Below, in pieces: positions 8,963-17,175 of a stretch of 64,000 nt of DNA (position 1 is the first letter of the stretch; every line of letters begins with the position of its first letter). This DNA comes from Streptococcus mitis. GTDB lineage: Bacteria; Bacillota; Bacilli; Lactobacillales; Streptococcaceae. Made by a program: the position numbers and the translations under genes. The stretch spans positions 62,001 to 126,000 of the forward strand of contig NZ_WIJP01000007.1 in NCBI RefSeq assembly GCF_009496155.1. Reading direction: 5' to 3'. Under the pieces are notes generated by a model. That model had not been told where the DNA came from. It made no database searches and saw only the letters and a program-made list of their open reading frames with translations.

Positions 8963-9350
8963 GGGAGTCTCCTTTCAGTAAAGTAGAATTTTGAAGATAA
9001 GCATTTGGGTAACGTTCAAGCAACTCTCTCGCCTTAGCAATCACATCTTCCTTGGAAGCTTGACCAAAGCGGTAGCGATCCAGCAAGAGCATGTAGTCCT
9101 TGCGCTCTGCATCTGTCGCTTTCTTTTTGAAATAGCCCCAAATATGCTGAAAGGCATTGCAGACTTGACCTCTATGCTCAGGGATTTGACAGGCACAGTC
9201 AATCATCTCCTGAACATGACTTACCTCCACCTCTTCATTCTTCAAGTATTGGCGAATCTCATTATAAATATTGCTGGAATGGCTCAACACGAGGTATTTG
9301 TTTCTCGCCCAGAGTTGTTGGCACCGGGATTTTTGGTTAGTTTGTTCCAT
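8946..9350 (-). CDS. YbgA-like DUF1722 family protein, 134 aa
   Basis: The sequence matches the DUF1722/YbgA pattern: an N-terminal NKYLVLSHSSNIYNEI, a middle CNAFQHIWGYFKKKATDAER, and a C-terminal LLLDRYRFGQASKEDVIAKA ending in a conserved PNAYLQN. In Escherichia coli ybgA lies directly upstream of the photolyase gene phr. Here it is coupled to a gene of a predicted UV-lesion glycosylase, so a DNA-repair connection is suggested in a different partner context. Molecular function is unknown. Its ATG has an AAGGAG site. Confidence 0.82.
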   Translation of the reverse strand: MEQTNQKSRCQQLWARNKYLVLSHSSNIYNEIRQYLKNEEVEVSHVQEMIDCACQIPEHRGQVCNAFQHIWGYFKKKATDAERKDYMLLLDRYRFGQASKEDVIAKARELLERYPNAYLQNSTLLKGDSPETLA

Positions 9351-9409
9351 GTTTCTCCTTACTTTCTATCAGTTTCCAGGAAATATAGAAACAAAGTTAT
9401 ATTTTAAAA

Positions 9410-9442
9410 ATGAGCGAATTACGAGCGGAATATGAGCGAATC
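9410..9442 (-). promoter_or_regulatory. three 11-bp direct repeats in the ybgA-like promoter region
   Basis: Plus-strand units ATGAGCGAATT (9410), ACGAGCGGAAT (9421) and ATGAGCGAATC (9432) follow each other with an exact 11-bp period. On the minus strand they lie just upstream of an AT-rich -10-like stretch (ATATAAC near 9397-9403), about 60-90 bp before the ATG. One-turn spacing suggests a binding array for a regulator; I do not know which. Confidence 0.5.
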
Positions 9443-9495
9443 AAGAGTGTTTTTTGTAGTTCCTGATTTTTCTAATAAATCTTGTTTGACAATAC

Positions 9496-12400
9496 TTAAA
9501 TACCTGAATAAGTCTCTACTAACAACTGAATCTTACGCAAAACTTCTTGCTTTTTCCGTTCACGCGCTCCTTGTCTACGAGAAGTTGGTGGAATAATCGA
9601 ATCCAAATCAGTCCCACTGTTTTCAGCATAACCTCGTTGAATTGATTTGTCTATGAATAATTGGTAATCAGCTACAAGTTTCTCAGACTCAGCTAGGTCA
9701 TGGATTGCGATTTTCTTGCGCTCCTTGCCATATTCATAGAAAGCATTGATAATCCCATCATGGTCTTTCAATTTTTGCAAATCGGTGTCATTGATAAACC
9801 CGATAACCAACTCTTCTTTGGCACGAATATCGATACTAGAACGAATTACACGACTAACTTCTGCTTTCATTACTTCTTTAGACTCAGAATTCTTCGATTT
9901 TTCAACAATCAATGCAAGAATATAGTCCAGATTAATCTCATCTGTTTTTAAGAGTTCGATTTCAAATTCAACATCTGAAAGGTCAACACCTAAGTCTTTT
10001 GTTCTTTCATAATTTTTAAGGTTTAAGAATTCATCTCGAATTTCTACATAAGTGCTTCTTAAATCCTGAAGATAACCTTCAGAGATAGGCTTATCGATTT
10101 CTTGAAACTCATCATAATTTCGAAGGACGTTATCAAGCTTCAGTAACTCACCAAATAACTTAACAAATTCTTTTTTATCATGTTCTGTTTCAATTTCTTG
10201 TGGATTAGGGAATCTTTCCAAAATTTCCTGACAAACCGCAGTATAGCCTTTGACCTCTATACCCGTTACTTGATCCACGAAACCATCCATGTATTCACTA
10301 AAGCTTTTTTCCAAAATAATTTCAAGCTTATTTGTGTCTCCAAAAGTCTTAATAGCTTCTTGCGTAGCCTTTTCTAAATCACGGAAACAAACAATATTCC
10401 CAAAAGGTTTAACTTTATTAAAAATTCGATTAGTTCTCGAGAATGCCTGAATCAAACCATGATAACGTAGGTTTTTATCGACAAAGAGTGTATTCATAGT
10501 CGGGGCATCAAATCCCGTCAGGAACATACCGACTACAATCAGCAAATCTACTTCTTTGGATTTAACTCTTTTAGAAAGGTCACGATAGTAATTTTGGAAC
10601 TCCTTCCCATCAGCTGAGAAGTTGGTCTTGAACATGTGATTATAGTCGTCAATCGCTCTAGAAAGAAACTCCTTAGAAGATAGAGGCATGGCTGTATCTT
10701 GAGGCTCTAGCTCTTCATCTTGAATTTCTCCATAAGCTGACTGTTCTTCGTTAGGTGCAAAACTAAAAATGGTTGCAACTTTCAATCGTTTAGCTTCTGG
10801 TAAAGCTGCTTGCTGTTGTTGGAGTTCTTCATAGTATAATTTTGCTGCTTCAATACTCTGTACAGCTAGCATGGCATTAAATCCAAACAGTTGTTTTTGC
10901 TTATGAGTATAGTGTTGATTTCGATGCGTCTTGTCATCATAAACTCTCAACAGGTACTCAGTGATGGTTGCTATCCGCTCGGGATGTAGAAGTAGTTCCT
11001 TCTCCATCTTTTTGAGTTTCTTCTCGTCAATCTCTCGGCCAACTGCTTTTTCAGCTTCTCTATACTTATTGATTTCAGGTTTGATATAGTTATAGTCAAC
11101 CTTGAACTTCAACACTTTTTCATCTCGAATAGCATCCGTGATAACGTAGTTATGAAGTTGTTCTCCAAAAACTTCTTGTGTCGTTTCACCCGTCAAGCTA
11201 TTTTCTGGGAAAATCGGTGTCCCTGTAAATCCAAATAGAGCATACTGTTTAAAAGCCTTCTTAATACGCTTTTGAGCCTTCCCAAACTGGGAGCGGTGAC
11301 ATTCATCAAAGATTAAAACACATTTTTTACTATAGATTTCATGATTTGGATTCGCTGTTATAAATTTGTTTAACTTTTGAATTGTTGTGACAATGATTCG
11401 ATCATCATTTTCTTCGATACTTCGTTGGAGCTCTTTGGTATTGTTGCTACCATTAACTGAATTTGGTTGGAACTTTTTATATTCATTCATAGTTTGGTCA
11501 TCTAGGTCTTTTCTATCAACCACAAAAATCACTTTATCAATATAGTCCAACCCTGTCGCCAAACGGGCAGTCTTAAAGCTTGTCAAAGTTTTTCCTGATC
11601 CCGTTGTATGCCAGATATAACCACAAGCATTGATTGTGCCAAAGTTCTTCATCTCATTAGATGAATGAATCTTGCGTATGATACTCTCAGTAGCTGCTAT
11701 CTGATAAGGGCGCATGATGAGCAAGGTATTTTTAGTATCAAAAACACAATACTTGGTCAAGACTTCCAAGAGAACACGCTTGCTTAAGAAAGTAACGGTA
11801 AAATCTTCCAATTCGTGAATAGTCTTGTTCTTACGGTCTGCCCACTCACAGGTAAACTCATAATGATTTTTATTTTGAGCTGTTGTATTGGCAAAATAGC
11901 GTGTATATGTCCCATTCGAAATGACAAAAATCTGAATGTATTTATATAAAGAATTTTCGCTATTGAAGCTTTCCTTACTGTATCTATGGATTTGTTCAAA
12001 AGCTTCTTTAAGACTAACACCACGTCTTTTCAATTCAATCTGAACTAGAGGTAGTCCATTTACTAAGATAGTGACATCGTAACGATTAGTATGACTACCC
12101 ACCTGAGTCACTTGGTTGATGACCTGCATACTATTGTTGTGAATGTTTTTCTTATCGAGGATAAAAATATTTTTAATCCGTCCATCATCAAATACAAAGT
12201 CATAAATATGATTCTCTTGTATTTTTCGAGTTTTTTCAACTAGCCCCTCATTAGGACAATCCAGATATTCCATTACAAAGCGATTCCACTCAGCATCCGA
12301 AAAAGTCACCTTATTAAGCTTTTCTATTTGCACCTTTACATTTGCTAAAATCTCTGCAGGAGTATGAATATTTAAGCGTTCATAGTTGAGATGATTCACC

Positions 12401-12540
12401 AAATCTGAAATCAACTGATTTTCTAAATCAGCCTCTGACTGATACTCTCTGTCCGTACGATACTCTGGTTGATACTCAGCCAAGAGAATCCCTTCATTTG
12501 TTTCCGCAATTACTTCATGTACTTTTGAATAATCAACCAT
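9496..12540 (-). CDS. hsdR: type I restriction enzyme, restriction/translocase subunit
   Basis: HsdR translocates DNA with ATP and cuts unmodified DNA in complex with HsdM and HsdS. The 1014-residue protein has an N-terminal PD-(D/E)xK nuclease with D155, E169 and K171 (IELK), a Walker A motif TGSGKT at 313-318, and a DECH box at 412-415. The later helicase motifs GMFLTGFDAP and QAFSRTNR are present, followed by a helical C-terminal region. All catalytic motifs look intact. It is the last gene of hsdM-rhuM-hsdS-half hsdS-hsdR and begins about 55 bp after the half-hsdS stop. Confidence 0.97.
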   Translation of the reverse strand: MVDYSKVHEVIAETNEGILLAEYQPEYRTDREYQSEADLENQLISDLVNHLNYERLNIHTPAEILANVKVQIEKLNKVTFSDAEWNRFVMEYLDCPNEGLVEKTRKIQENHIYDFVFDDGRIKNIFILDKKNIHNNSMQVINQVTQVGSHTNRYDVTILVNGLPLVQIELKRRGVSLKEAFEQIHRYSKESFNSENSLYKYIQIFVISNGTYTRYFANTTAQNKNHYEFTCEWADRKNKTIHELEDFTVTFLSKRVLLEVLTKYCVFDTKNTLLIMRPYQIAATESIIRKIHSSNEMKNFGTINACGYIWHTTGSGKTLTSFKTARLATGLDYIDKVIFVVDRKDLDDQTMNEYKKFQPNSVNGSNNTKELQRSIEENDDRIIVTTIQKLNKFITANPNHEIYSKKCVLIFDECHRSQFGKAQKRIKKAFKQYALFGFTGTPIFPENSLTGETTQEVFGEQLHNYVITDAIRDEKVLKFKVDYNYIKPEINKYREAEKAVGREIDEKKLKKMEKELLLHPERIATITEYLLRVYDDKTHRNQHYTHKQKQLFGFNAMLAVQSIEAAKLYYEELQQQQAALPEAKRLKVATIFSFAPNEEQSAYGEIQDEELEPQDTAMPLSSKEFLSRAIDDYNHMFKTNFSADGKEFQNYYRDLSKRVKSKEVDLLIVVGMFLTGFDAPTMNTLFVDKNLRYHGLIQAFSRTNRIFNKVKPFGNIVCFRDLEKATQEAIKTFGDTNKLEIILEKSFSEYMDGFVDQVTGIEVKGYTAVCQEILERFPNPQEIETEHDKKEFVKLFGELLKLDNVLRNYDEFQEIDKPISEGYLQDLRSTYVEIRDEFLNLKNYERTKDLGVDLSDVEFEIELLKTDEINLDYILALIVEKSKNSESKEVMKAEVSRVIRSSIDIRAKEELVIGFINDTDLQKLKDHDGIINAFYEYGKERKKIAIHDLAESEKLVADYQLFIDKSIQRGYAENSGTDLDSIIPPTSRRQGARERKKQEVLRKIQLLVETYSGI

Positions 12541-12596
12541 AGTATGTTTCCTTTTATTGTATTATTTGAGATTCTATCTCAAAATGATTCAAGAAT

Positions 12597-13178
12597 TTAT
12601 CTAGTGAAGTTTAATAATTGTTCTCTCCAGTATTCATACTGTTTCTGTCTTAGTTCGATTTCTTTTGGAAGACCCTCAGAAAGAGAGTTGGTTAGGGTGT
12701 TAAAATTGTCAAGAATGGAGACAATTTGAGATTGTGTTGATAAAGGAGGTAATATTATTTGAATTTTTGCAAGGTTTTTAGGATAAAGTTCAATTACTTT
12801 AGTTCCCAAAACTCTTTTTTTCTTCTGATTTTGGAAAAAATTAGTTCTAAAAAAGTAGGCTAAATATTTACTATTTTGCTCTGTTCTAATTATACATGAG
12901 TGCCCACCAATACAAACTTCTTCTTTACCAAACCAGACTAAAGTTTTTCCAACATCCTCGATATTTTCAGATGTCGTCGCTACAATCAAATCACCATATT
13001 TTGCCTTCTTAAGTTTTTGAGACAATTCAATATTAACAAATGATTTTGCAACCTCTGTTTCAATTCCATAGTAGGTGTATATTTGTCCATAATGAATACA
13101 TGGAATACCAATGTCTTGAAAATCTTTCTTCTGAAGTCCATTTCCTCTTACAAATTCACAAATTGTTCCCAACTCCAC
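12597..13178 (-). CDS. half-length HsdS with a third target-recognition domain (possible out-of-frame part of hsdS)
   Basis: The 193 residues form one target-recognition domain (TRD) plus a spacer helix ending GLPKEIELRQKQYEY. The TRD start (ICEFVRGNGLQKKDF, IHYGQIYTYYG) resembles the first TRD of the neighbouring hsdS. The nearest start is a GTG at 13178 without a ribosome-binding site, while the frame is open back to 13237, encoding a credible SRVEEWDNSAIIKLLQWVF. Thus the segment looks like the 3' part of a longer hsdS, separated from 13238-14455 by the 5-bp repeat tract. It could be a silent domain, a phase-variable extension, or an independently translated half-subunit. Confidence 0.75.
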   Translation of the reverse strand: MELGTICEFVRGNGLQKKDFQDIGIPCIHYGQIYTYYGIETEVAKSFVNIELSQKLKKAKYGDLIVATTSENIEDVGKTLVWFGKEEVCIGGHSCIIRTEQNSKYLAYFFRTNFFQNQKKKRVLGTKVIELYPKNLAKIQIILPPLSTQSQIVSILDNFNTLTNSLSEGLPKEIELRQKQYEYWREQLLNFTR

Positions 13179-13235
13179 TCGAATTGGACCAAATACCCAC
13201 TGTAAAAGTTTGATAATAGCGGAGTTGTCCCACTC

Positions 13236-13254
13236 CTCTACTCTACTCTACTCT
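13236..13254. repeat. CTCTA pentanucleotide repeat (3.8 copies) at the hsdS junction
   Basis: The plus strand reads three CTCTA units plus CTCT. In the hsdS reading frame the tract supplies the TAG stop at 13240-13238. Deleting one 5-bp unit removes this stop and joins the two frames: the resulting codons read AGT AGA GTA GAG GAG TGG GAC and continue to 12597. Three or more units always give the same stop; one unit fewer than the fused form reaches a stop shortly afterwards. Confidence 0.85.
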
Positions 13255-14455
13255 CAGTGTACTCGCCTTCGGCGACGAATGTCAAGAGTTTTTCTCTAAA
13301 ATATTCGTACTGTTTTTGGCGTAGTTCAATCTCCTTAGGAAGTCCGATGTTAAGGTCATTACAAACCGTATCAAAGTTGTCTAAAACTTGAACAATGCGA
13401 GATTGAATTTCGAGGGAAGGGACTGGAATTTTAAATTTTTCAGTATCATTACTAGAAATCTGTGGCATCTGCATATTATTAGCGATGTTTTGAAAATGTT
13501 CTTTATTATGAACTAAGTAATGATAAATATATCTTAAATTGATATTTTCATTGTCTGAACTGTATGACCAAAATTCATTTTTAAAACTAAATGGTTCTGT
13601 GCAGTATTCAAAATCAATAATTCCACGAGATTTTACAACAATTGCCTCTTCTGTGTGAATATCATTATCGGGAATATCTCCATAGTTCACATCAGCGTAA
13701 GTCTTTCCTCCTGCAAAGATACGGATTGGCGCACCATCTTTGTGAAGTAATTTCATCTGACTAGCTGTAATTTTAGTTCCTTTTCCTTTTTTAAGACATT
13801 CGTTCAACTTCTTCCACTCAACCTGATAGACTTCATCCTCAAATGATAAGAGTTTATCTCGATAATAAGAGTATTGCTTTTTACGTGAGGTCAATTCTGA
13901 GGTCAATTCTGAGGTCAATTCTGTAACATAATCGGTGAATTTGTCAAGTATTTGTACGATTTTTTCTTGAATTTCTAGAGGAGGGATAGGAATTAAAAAT
14001 TTTTCCATATCTTTAGAATTAATTCTAATTACTTTAGTCCCTGTCACTTTTCTCTCTTTCTGCTTTTGAAATTGAAAAGTTCTAAAATAATAGTTGATAT
14101 ACCTTGAATTCTGATTAGTCGTTAAAACATAGGAATCTCCAGAGATGCCTATTTCCTCATCTCCCTCCCATACAATGGATTTCCCTACATCCTCTACATT
14201 TTCTGACGTCGTCGCCATAATAATATCATTAGGCTTCGCTTTTCTTAACTTACAAAATACACTATCATCAGTAAAAGATACAGTGGTTTTTGTCGAAAAT
14301 TTATATTTTGTATATATTTGACCATAATGTATTACAGGTTTTCCTTCATCAACAAAGTCTTTCTTTTGCAACCCGTTCCCTCTATGAAATTCAACCACTT
14401 CCCCCAACTCTTTCCACTCAACAGGACAGTTTTGGATTTCTTCTAGGATGTTCAT
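13238..14455 (-). CDS. hsdS: type I restriction-modification specificity subunit
   Basis: HsdS sets the DNA sequence recognised by the HsdM/HsdR complex. The 405-residue protein has two TRDs (about 1-165 and 216-365), each followed by a conserved helical spacer. The central spacer holds three ELTS repeats (179-190) and the distal one ends GLPKEIELRQKQYEYFREKLLTF. The C-terminal tail VAEGEYTESRVE is encoded by the start of the 5-bp repeat, and the stop is inside it. The ATG overlaps the rhuM stop by 4 bp (ATGA). In this state it is a complete two-TRD subunit; a one-unit repeat loss would extend it to 617 residues. Confidence 0.93.
   Translation of the reverse strand: MNILEEIQNCPVEWKELGEVVEFHRGNGLQKKDFVDEGKPVIHYGQIYTKYKFSTKTTVSFTDDSVFCKLRKAKPNDIIMATTSENVEDVGKSIVWEGDEEIGISGDSYVLTTNQNSRYINYYFRTFQFQKQKERKVTGTKVIRINSKDMEKFLIPIPPLEIQEKIVQILDKFTDYVTELTSELTSELTSRKKQYSYYRDKLLSFEDEVYQVEWKKLNECLKKGKGTKITASQMKLLHKDGAPIRIFAGGKTYADVNYGDIPDNDIHTEEAIVVKSRGIIDFEYCTEPFSFKNEFWSYSSDNENINLRYIYHYLVHNKEHFQNIANNMQMPQISSNDTEKFKIPVPSLEIQSRIVQVLDNFDTVCNDLNIGLPKEIELRQKQYEYFREKLLTFVAEGEYTESRVE
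13887..13922. repeat. 12-bp in-frame tandem repeat (3 copies) in the central spacer of hsdS
   Basis: GAGGTCAATTCT occurs three times without mismatch, encoding ELTS-ELTS-ELTS on the minus strand. Its place in the inter-TRD helix is the same as that of the TAEL repeats of EcoR124I-type HsdS, where the copy number sets the length of the non-specific spacer in the target. Confidence 0.9.
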
Positions 14456-15459
14456 GATTTCCCTCCTTCCTTGGCTAGATTTTCAATGCTTTTAATTTCT
14501 TTGAGGTAATCTTTTTCAACTTGACTAAGGGTCTTGGCTTGGTAGCTCTTATATTCCTTATCTACCTTCTGCCTCATCTGTTCACGAGAGATAGAACCAC
14601 TATTATCCAGCAAGTCTTCTCCAGTAGCCAGAAGGATTCGATCCACATGTGTCACCCAGTCAGCCATGGTCATGACTTCTTCTCGCTCTGCCTGCCTTTC
14701 AGCAAAGTCTAGGTATCCTGATACAAGCTGATTAAGCCCACGAAGTTCCTTTTCTGTCAGATAGTTCTTGGCAACTCTTGCTTCGGATAAAGTAGGGAGG
14801 TCTCCCTTAAAAGTAGTCAAGCCCATAAACTCCTTTTCGCTATCAACACGATTGTAGATGAGTTCGCTGGCAGTATTGTGATGAATGGCATAATGCATCT
14901 TGTTTTGAACTGTCGCAAAGAATGTCTTTGCCTCTGGTGAATTTGCATTGTAGTCACTAGATGTCGCGAAAAGATCTAAAACCTGACGGTAAAAGACTTT
15001 TTCACTTGAGCGAATGTCTCGGATTCTTTCAAGGAGTTCTTTAAAGTAAGAGCCCCCACCCAAATTTTTCAAGCGCTCATCATCCATAGCGAAGCCCTTA
15101 ATCAGATACTCTTTCAAGATTGTCGAAGCATAGAGTCTGAACTGAATGCCACGCGGAGAACGCACTCGATAGCCGATCGCTAAAATCATATCAAGATTAT
15201 AGTAGGCGACTTTTTTTGACTGAGTTTTACCAGCCATTGCACCGTGACGAGTGGTTGTCAACTGATAGTTGACAACCACTGTTTCATCTAATTCACCATC
15301 TTCAAATATCGCCTTTATATGTTTACTAATGTTTTGCTTGGAGGTTTGAAAGAGCTCAGCTAGTTCTTGTTGGGTCAGCCAGACCGTTCCATTATCCAAG
15401 TGAAGTTCAATAGCGGACTCGCCGTCATCTGTCCTATAGAGAATCACATCATTTGCCAT
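14452..15459 (-). CDS. RhuM family protein inside the hsd operon
   Basis: The 335-residue protein matches the RhuM family, first named from a Salmonella pathogenicity island and often found between R-M genes. Residues of about 28-48 ([20 protein letters not shown]) form a helix-turn-helix-like segment. This is followed by the family hallmarks [20 protein letters not shown] and [16 protein letters not shown], then a helical C-terminal half with [16 protein letters not shown]. Biochemical function is unknown. It overlaps hsdM by 11 bp and hsdS by 4 bp, so it is translated as part of the operon, which argues for a role tied to the R-M complex or its control. Confidence 0.88.
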   Translation of the reverse strand: MANDVILYRTDDGESAIELHLDNGTVWLTQQELAELFQTSKQNISKHIKAIFEDGELDETVVVNYQLTTTRHGAMAGKTQSKKVAYYNLDMILAIGYRVRSPRGIQFRLYASTILKEYLIKGFAMDDERLKNLGGGSYFKELLERIRDIRSSEKVFYRQVLDLFATSSDYNANSPEAKTFFATVQNKMHYAIHHNTASELIYNRVDSEKEFMGLTTFKGDLPTLSEARVAKNYLTEKELRGLNQLVSGYLDFAERQAEREEVMTMADWVTHVDRILLATGEDLLDNSGSISREQMRQKVDKEYKSYQAKTLSQVEKDYLKEIKSIENLAKEGGKS

Positions 15460-17020
15460 AGCTCAGCTCCTCTACAATCTTGTCTATCTGTGCACGCAAG
15501 TTGTCAATTTTGGCAACAGTCTCAGCGATTTCTTTATTGAGAACATCTATATCAATCTTCTCACGTGTATCTTCTTGTTCGACATAGGTTGAAACAGATA
15601 GGTTATAATCCTGCTCTGAACCAATCACATCATTATCAATAAGAGCAGATTTATAGTCAACATTTTGATAATTAGAGAATAATTCAACTATATGTTCGAT
15701 ATTGCTATCCGTCAAAACATTGTTGTTAGTCTCTTTTTTGAATTCTTTACTTGCATCAATAAAGAGTGTTTTATTTTCAACTTTATTCTTCGCTAGAACT
15801 AAAATCGTGGTCGCAATAGAAGTTCCAAAGAAGAGATTGTCTGGAAGGGAAATAACCGCTTCAACAAAGTTGTTATCTACTAGATACTGACGAATGGTCT
15901 TTTCAGCTCCACCACGATAGAAAATACCTGGGAAACATACAATAGCTGCTCGACCTTTATTAGACAGGTGGTTGAGACTATGCATGATAAAGGCAAAGTC
16001 AGCTTTTGACTTAGGAGCTAGCTTACCAGCTGGCGCAAAGCGGTCATCATTTATTAGAGTTGGATCTCCATCTCCCACCCATTTGACAGAATACGGAGGG
16101 TTAGAAACGATAGCATCAAAAGGCTTTTCTTCCAGATGCTGAGGATTTAAAAGGGTATCTCCTCGCTTAATATCAAAGTTGTTGTAGTTGATATTGTGCA
16201 AGAACATATTCATACGAGCCAAGTTGTAGTTGGTCATATTAATTTCTTGACCAAAGAATCCGTCTTCTAGAATATGGTTTTCATATTGTTTTTTCATTTG
16301 AAGAAGGAGAGAGCCTGAACCACATGTTGGGTCATAGACCTTGTTAATCTTGTCCTTACCGACCATCACTAGGCGAGCTAGTAATTTTGAGACTGTCTGA
16401 GGAGTGAAAAATTCACCACCACTTTTTCCAGCATTACTAGCATAGTTAGAAATCAAGAACTCATAGGCATCACCAAAGGCATCGATGTCATTTTCCTCAA
16501 AGTTGCCAAAGTTAATACTATTGATACCATTAAGAATATCAGAAAGGCGCTTATTTTTTTCTGGAACAGTCCCACCAAGGATATTACTTCGTGTATCCAA
16601 GTTATCAAACAAACCTTTGATATCATCCTCTGATTTGAAGCCAATCGCAGACTTCTCAATATCTTGGAAAATATTAGCCAAGTCTTCGTTTAAATTTTCA
16701 TTTTGCGAGGCGTTCTCGACTACATTTTCGAATAGTTGACTCGGAAGGATAAAGAATCCCTTATCTTCAACTGTCCCTGGTTTAAAATCTTGCTCAGCTT
16801 CTTGGTCACTCAATTCAGCATAACGGAATTCTAAGTCGCCAGCTTCATGCTCGGCACGGTCAAAATAGTCTGCCATATGCTCTGAAATAAAGCGATAGAA
16901 AAGGATACCTAGGATATATTGCTTAAAATCCCAACCATCTACAGCACCACGAACATCGTCCGCAATCGCCCAAATTTTACGATGCAGCTCCTTGCGTTCT
17001 GCATTTTCTTTACTTGCCAT
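15449..17020 (-). CDS. hsdM: type I restriction-modification methyltransferase subunit
   Basis: HsdM methylates adenine N6 in the sequence specified by HsdS, using S-adenosylmethionine. The 523-residue protein has an N-terminal helical HsdM_N domain ([20 protein letters not shown]), the conserved [18 protein letters not shown], motif I DPTCGSG at 230-236 and the catalytic NPPY at 307-310. A C-terminal coiled-coil part ([20 protein letters not shown]) contacts HsdS. It is the first gene of the locus, with an extended -10 promoter about 40 bp upstream. No damage is visible. Confidence 0.97.
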   Translation of the reverse strand: MASKENAERKELHRKIWAIADDVRGAVDGWDFKQYILGILFYRFISEHMADYFDRAEHEAGDLEFRYAELSDQEAEQDFKPGTVEDKGFFILPSQLFENVVENASQNENLNEDLANIFQDIEKSAIGFKSEDDIKGLFDNLDTRSNILGGTVPEKNKRLSDILNGINSINFGNFEENDIDAFGDAYEFLISNYASNAGKSGGEFFTPQTVSKLLARLVMVGKDKINKVYDPTCGSGSLLLQMKKQYENHILEDGFFGQEINMTNYNLARMNMFLHNINYNNFDIKRGDTLLNPQHLEEKPFDAIVSNPPYSVKWVGDGDPTLINDDRFAPAGKLAPKSKADFAFIMHSLNHLSNKGRAAIVCFPGIFYRGGAEKTIRQYLVDNNFVEAVISLPDNLFFGTSIATTILVLAKNKVENKTLFIDASKEFKKETNNNVLTDSNIEHIVELFSNYQNVDYKSALIDNDVIGSEQDYNLSVSTYVEQEDTREKIDIDVLNKEIAETVAKIDNLRAQIDKIVEELSYGK

Positions 17021-17058
17021 TTTTACTTCCCTTATTAAATAAATGTATTATCTCTTCT

Positions 17059-17067
17059 ATTTTATCA
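17059..17067 (-). promoter_or_regulatory. candidate extended -10 promoter of the hsd operon
   Basis: The minus strand reads TGATAAAAT within ATATGATAAAATAG, about 40 bp upstream of the hsdM ATG and just downstream of the abiH terminator. The -35 region is weak. Confidence 0.5.
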
Positions 17068-17071
17068 TATT

Positions 17072-17110
17072 TTAAGAAAAGCCACTCGCCCCAGGGAGGG
17101 AGAGTGGGCT
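17072..17110 (-). terminator. terminator between abiH and hsdM
   Basis: Arms 17080-17087 and 17102-17110 (AGCCACTC/GAGTGGGCT with one bulged base) enclose a G/C-rich loop. On the minus strand the hairpin is followed by TTTTCTTAAA. Confidence 0.55.
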
Positions 17111-17175
17111 ATGAACTATTTTTAAAATAATATCTTACAACTGTTTTCTATAAATTCAATTACTTTTTGATTTTA

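Noticed and set aside
9496..12540. Possible damage of hsdR
   Set aside because: Nuclease, Walker A, DECH and later helicase motifs are all in one uninterrupted frame.
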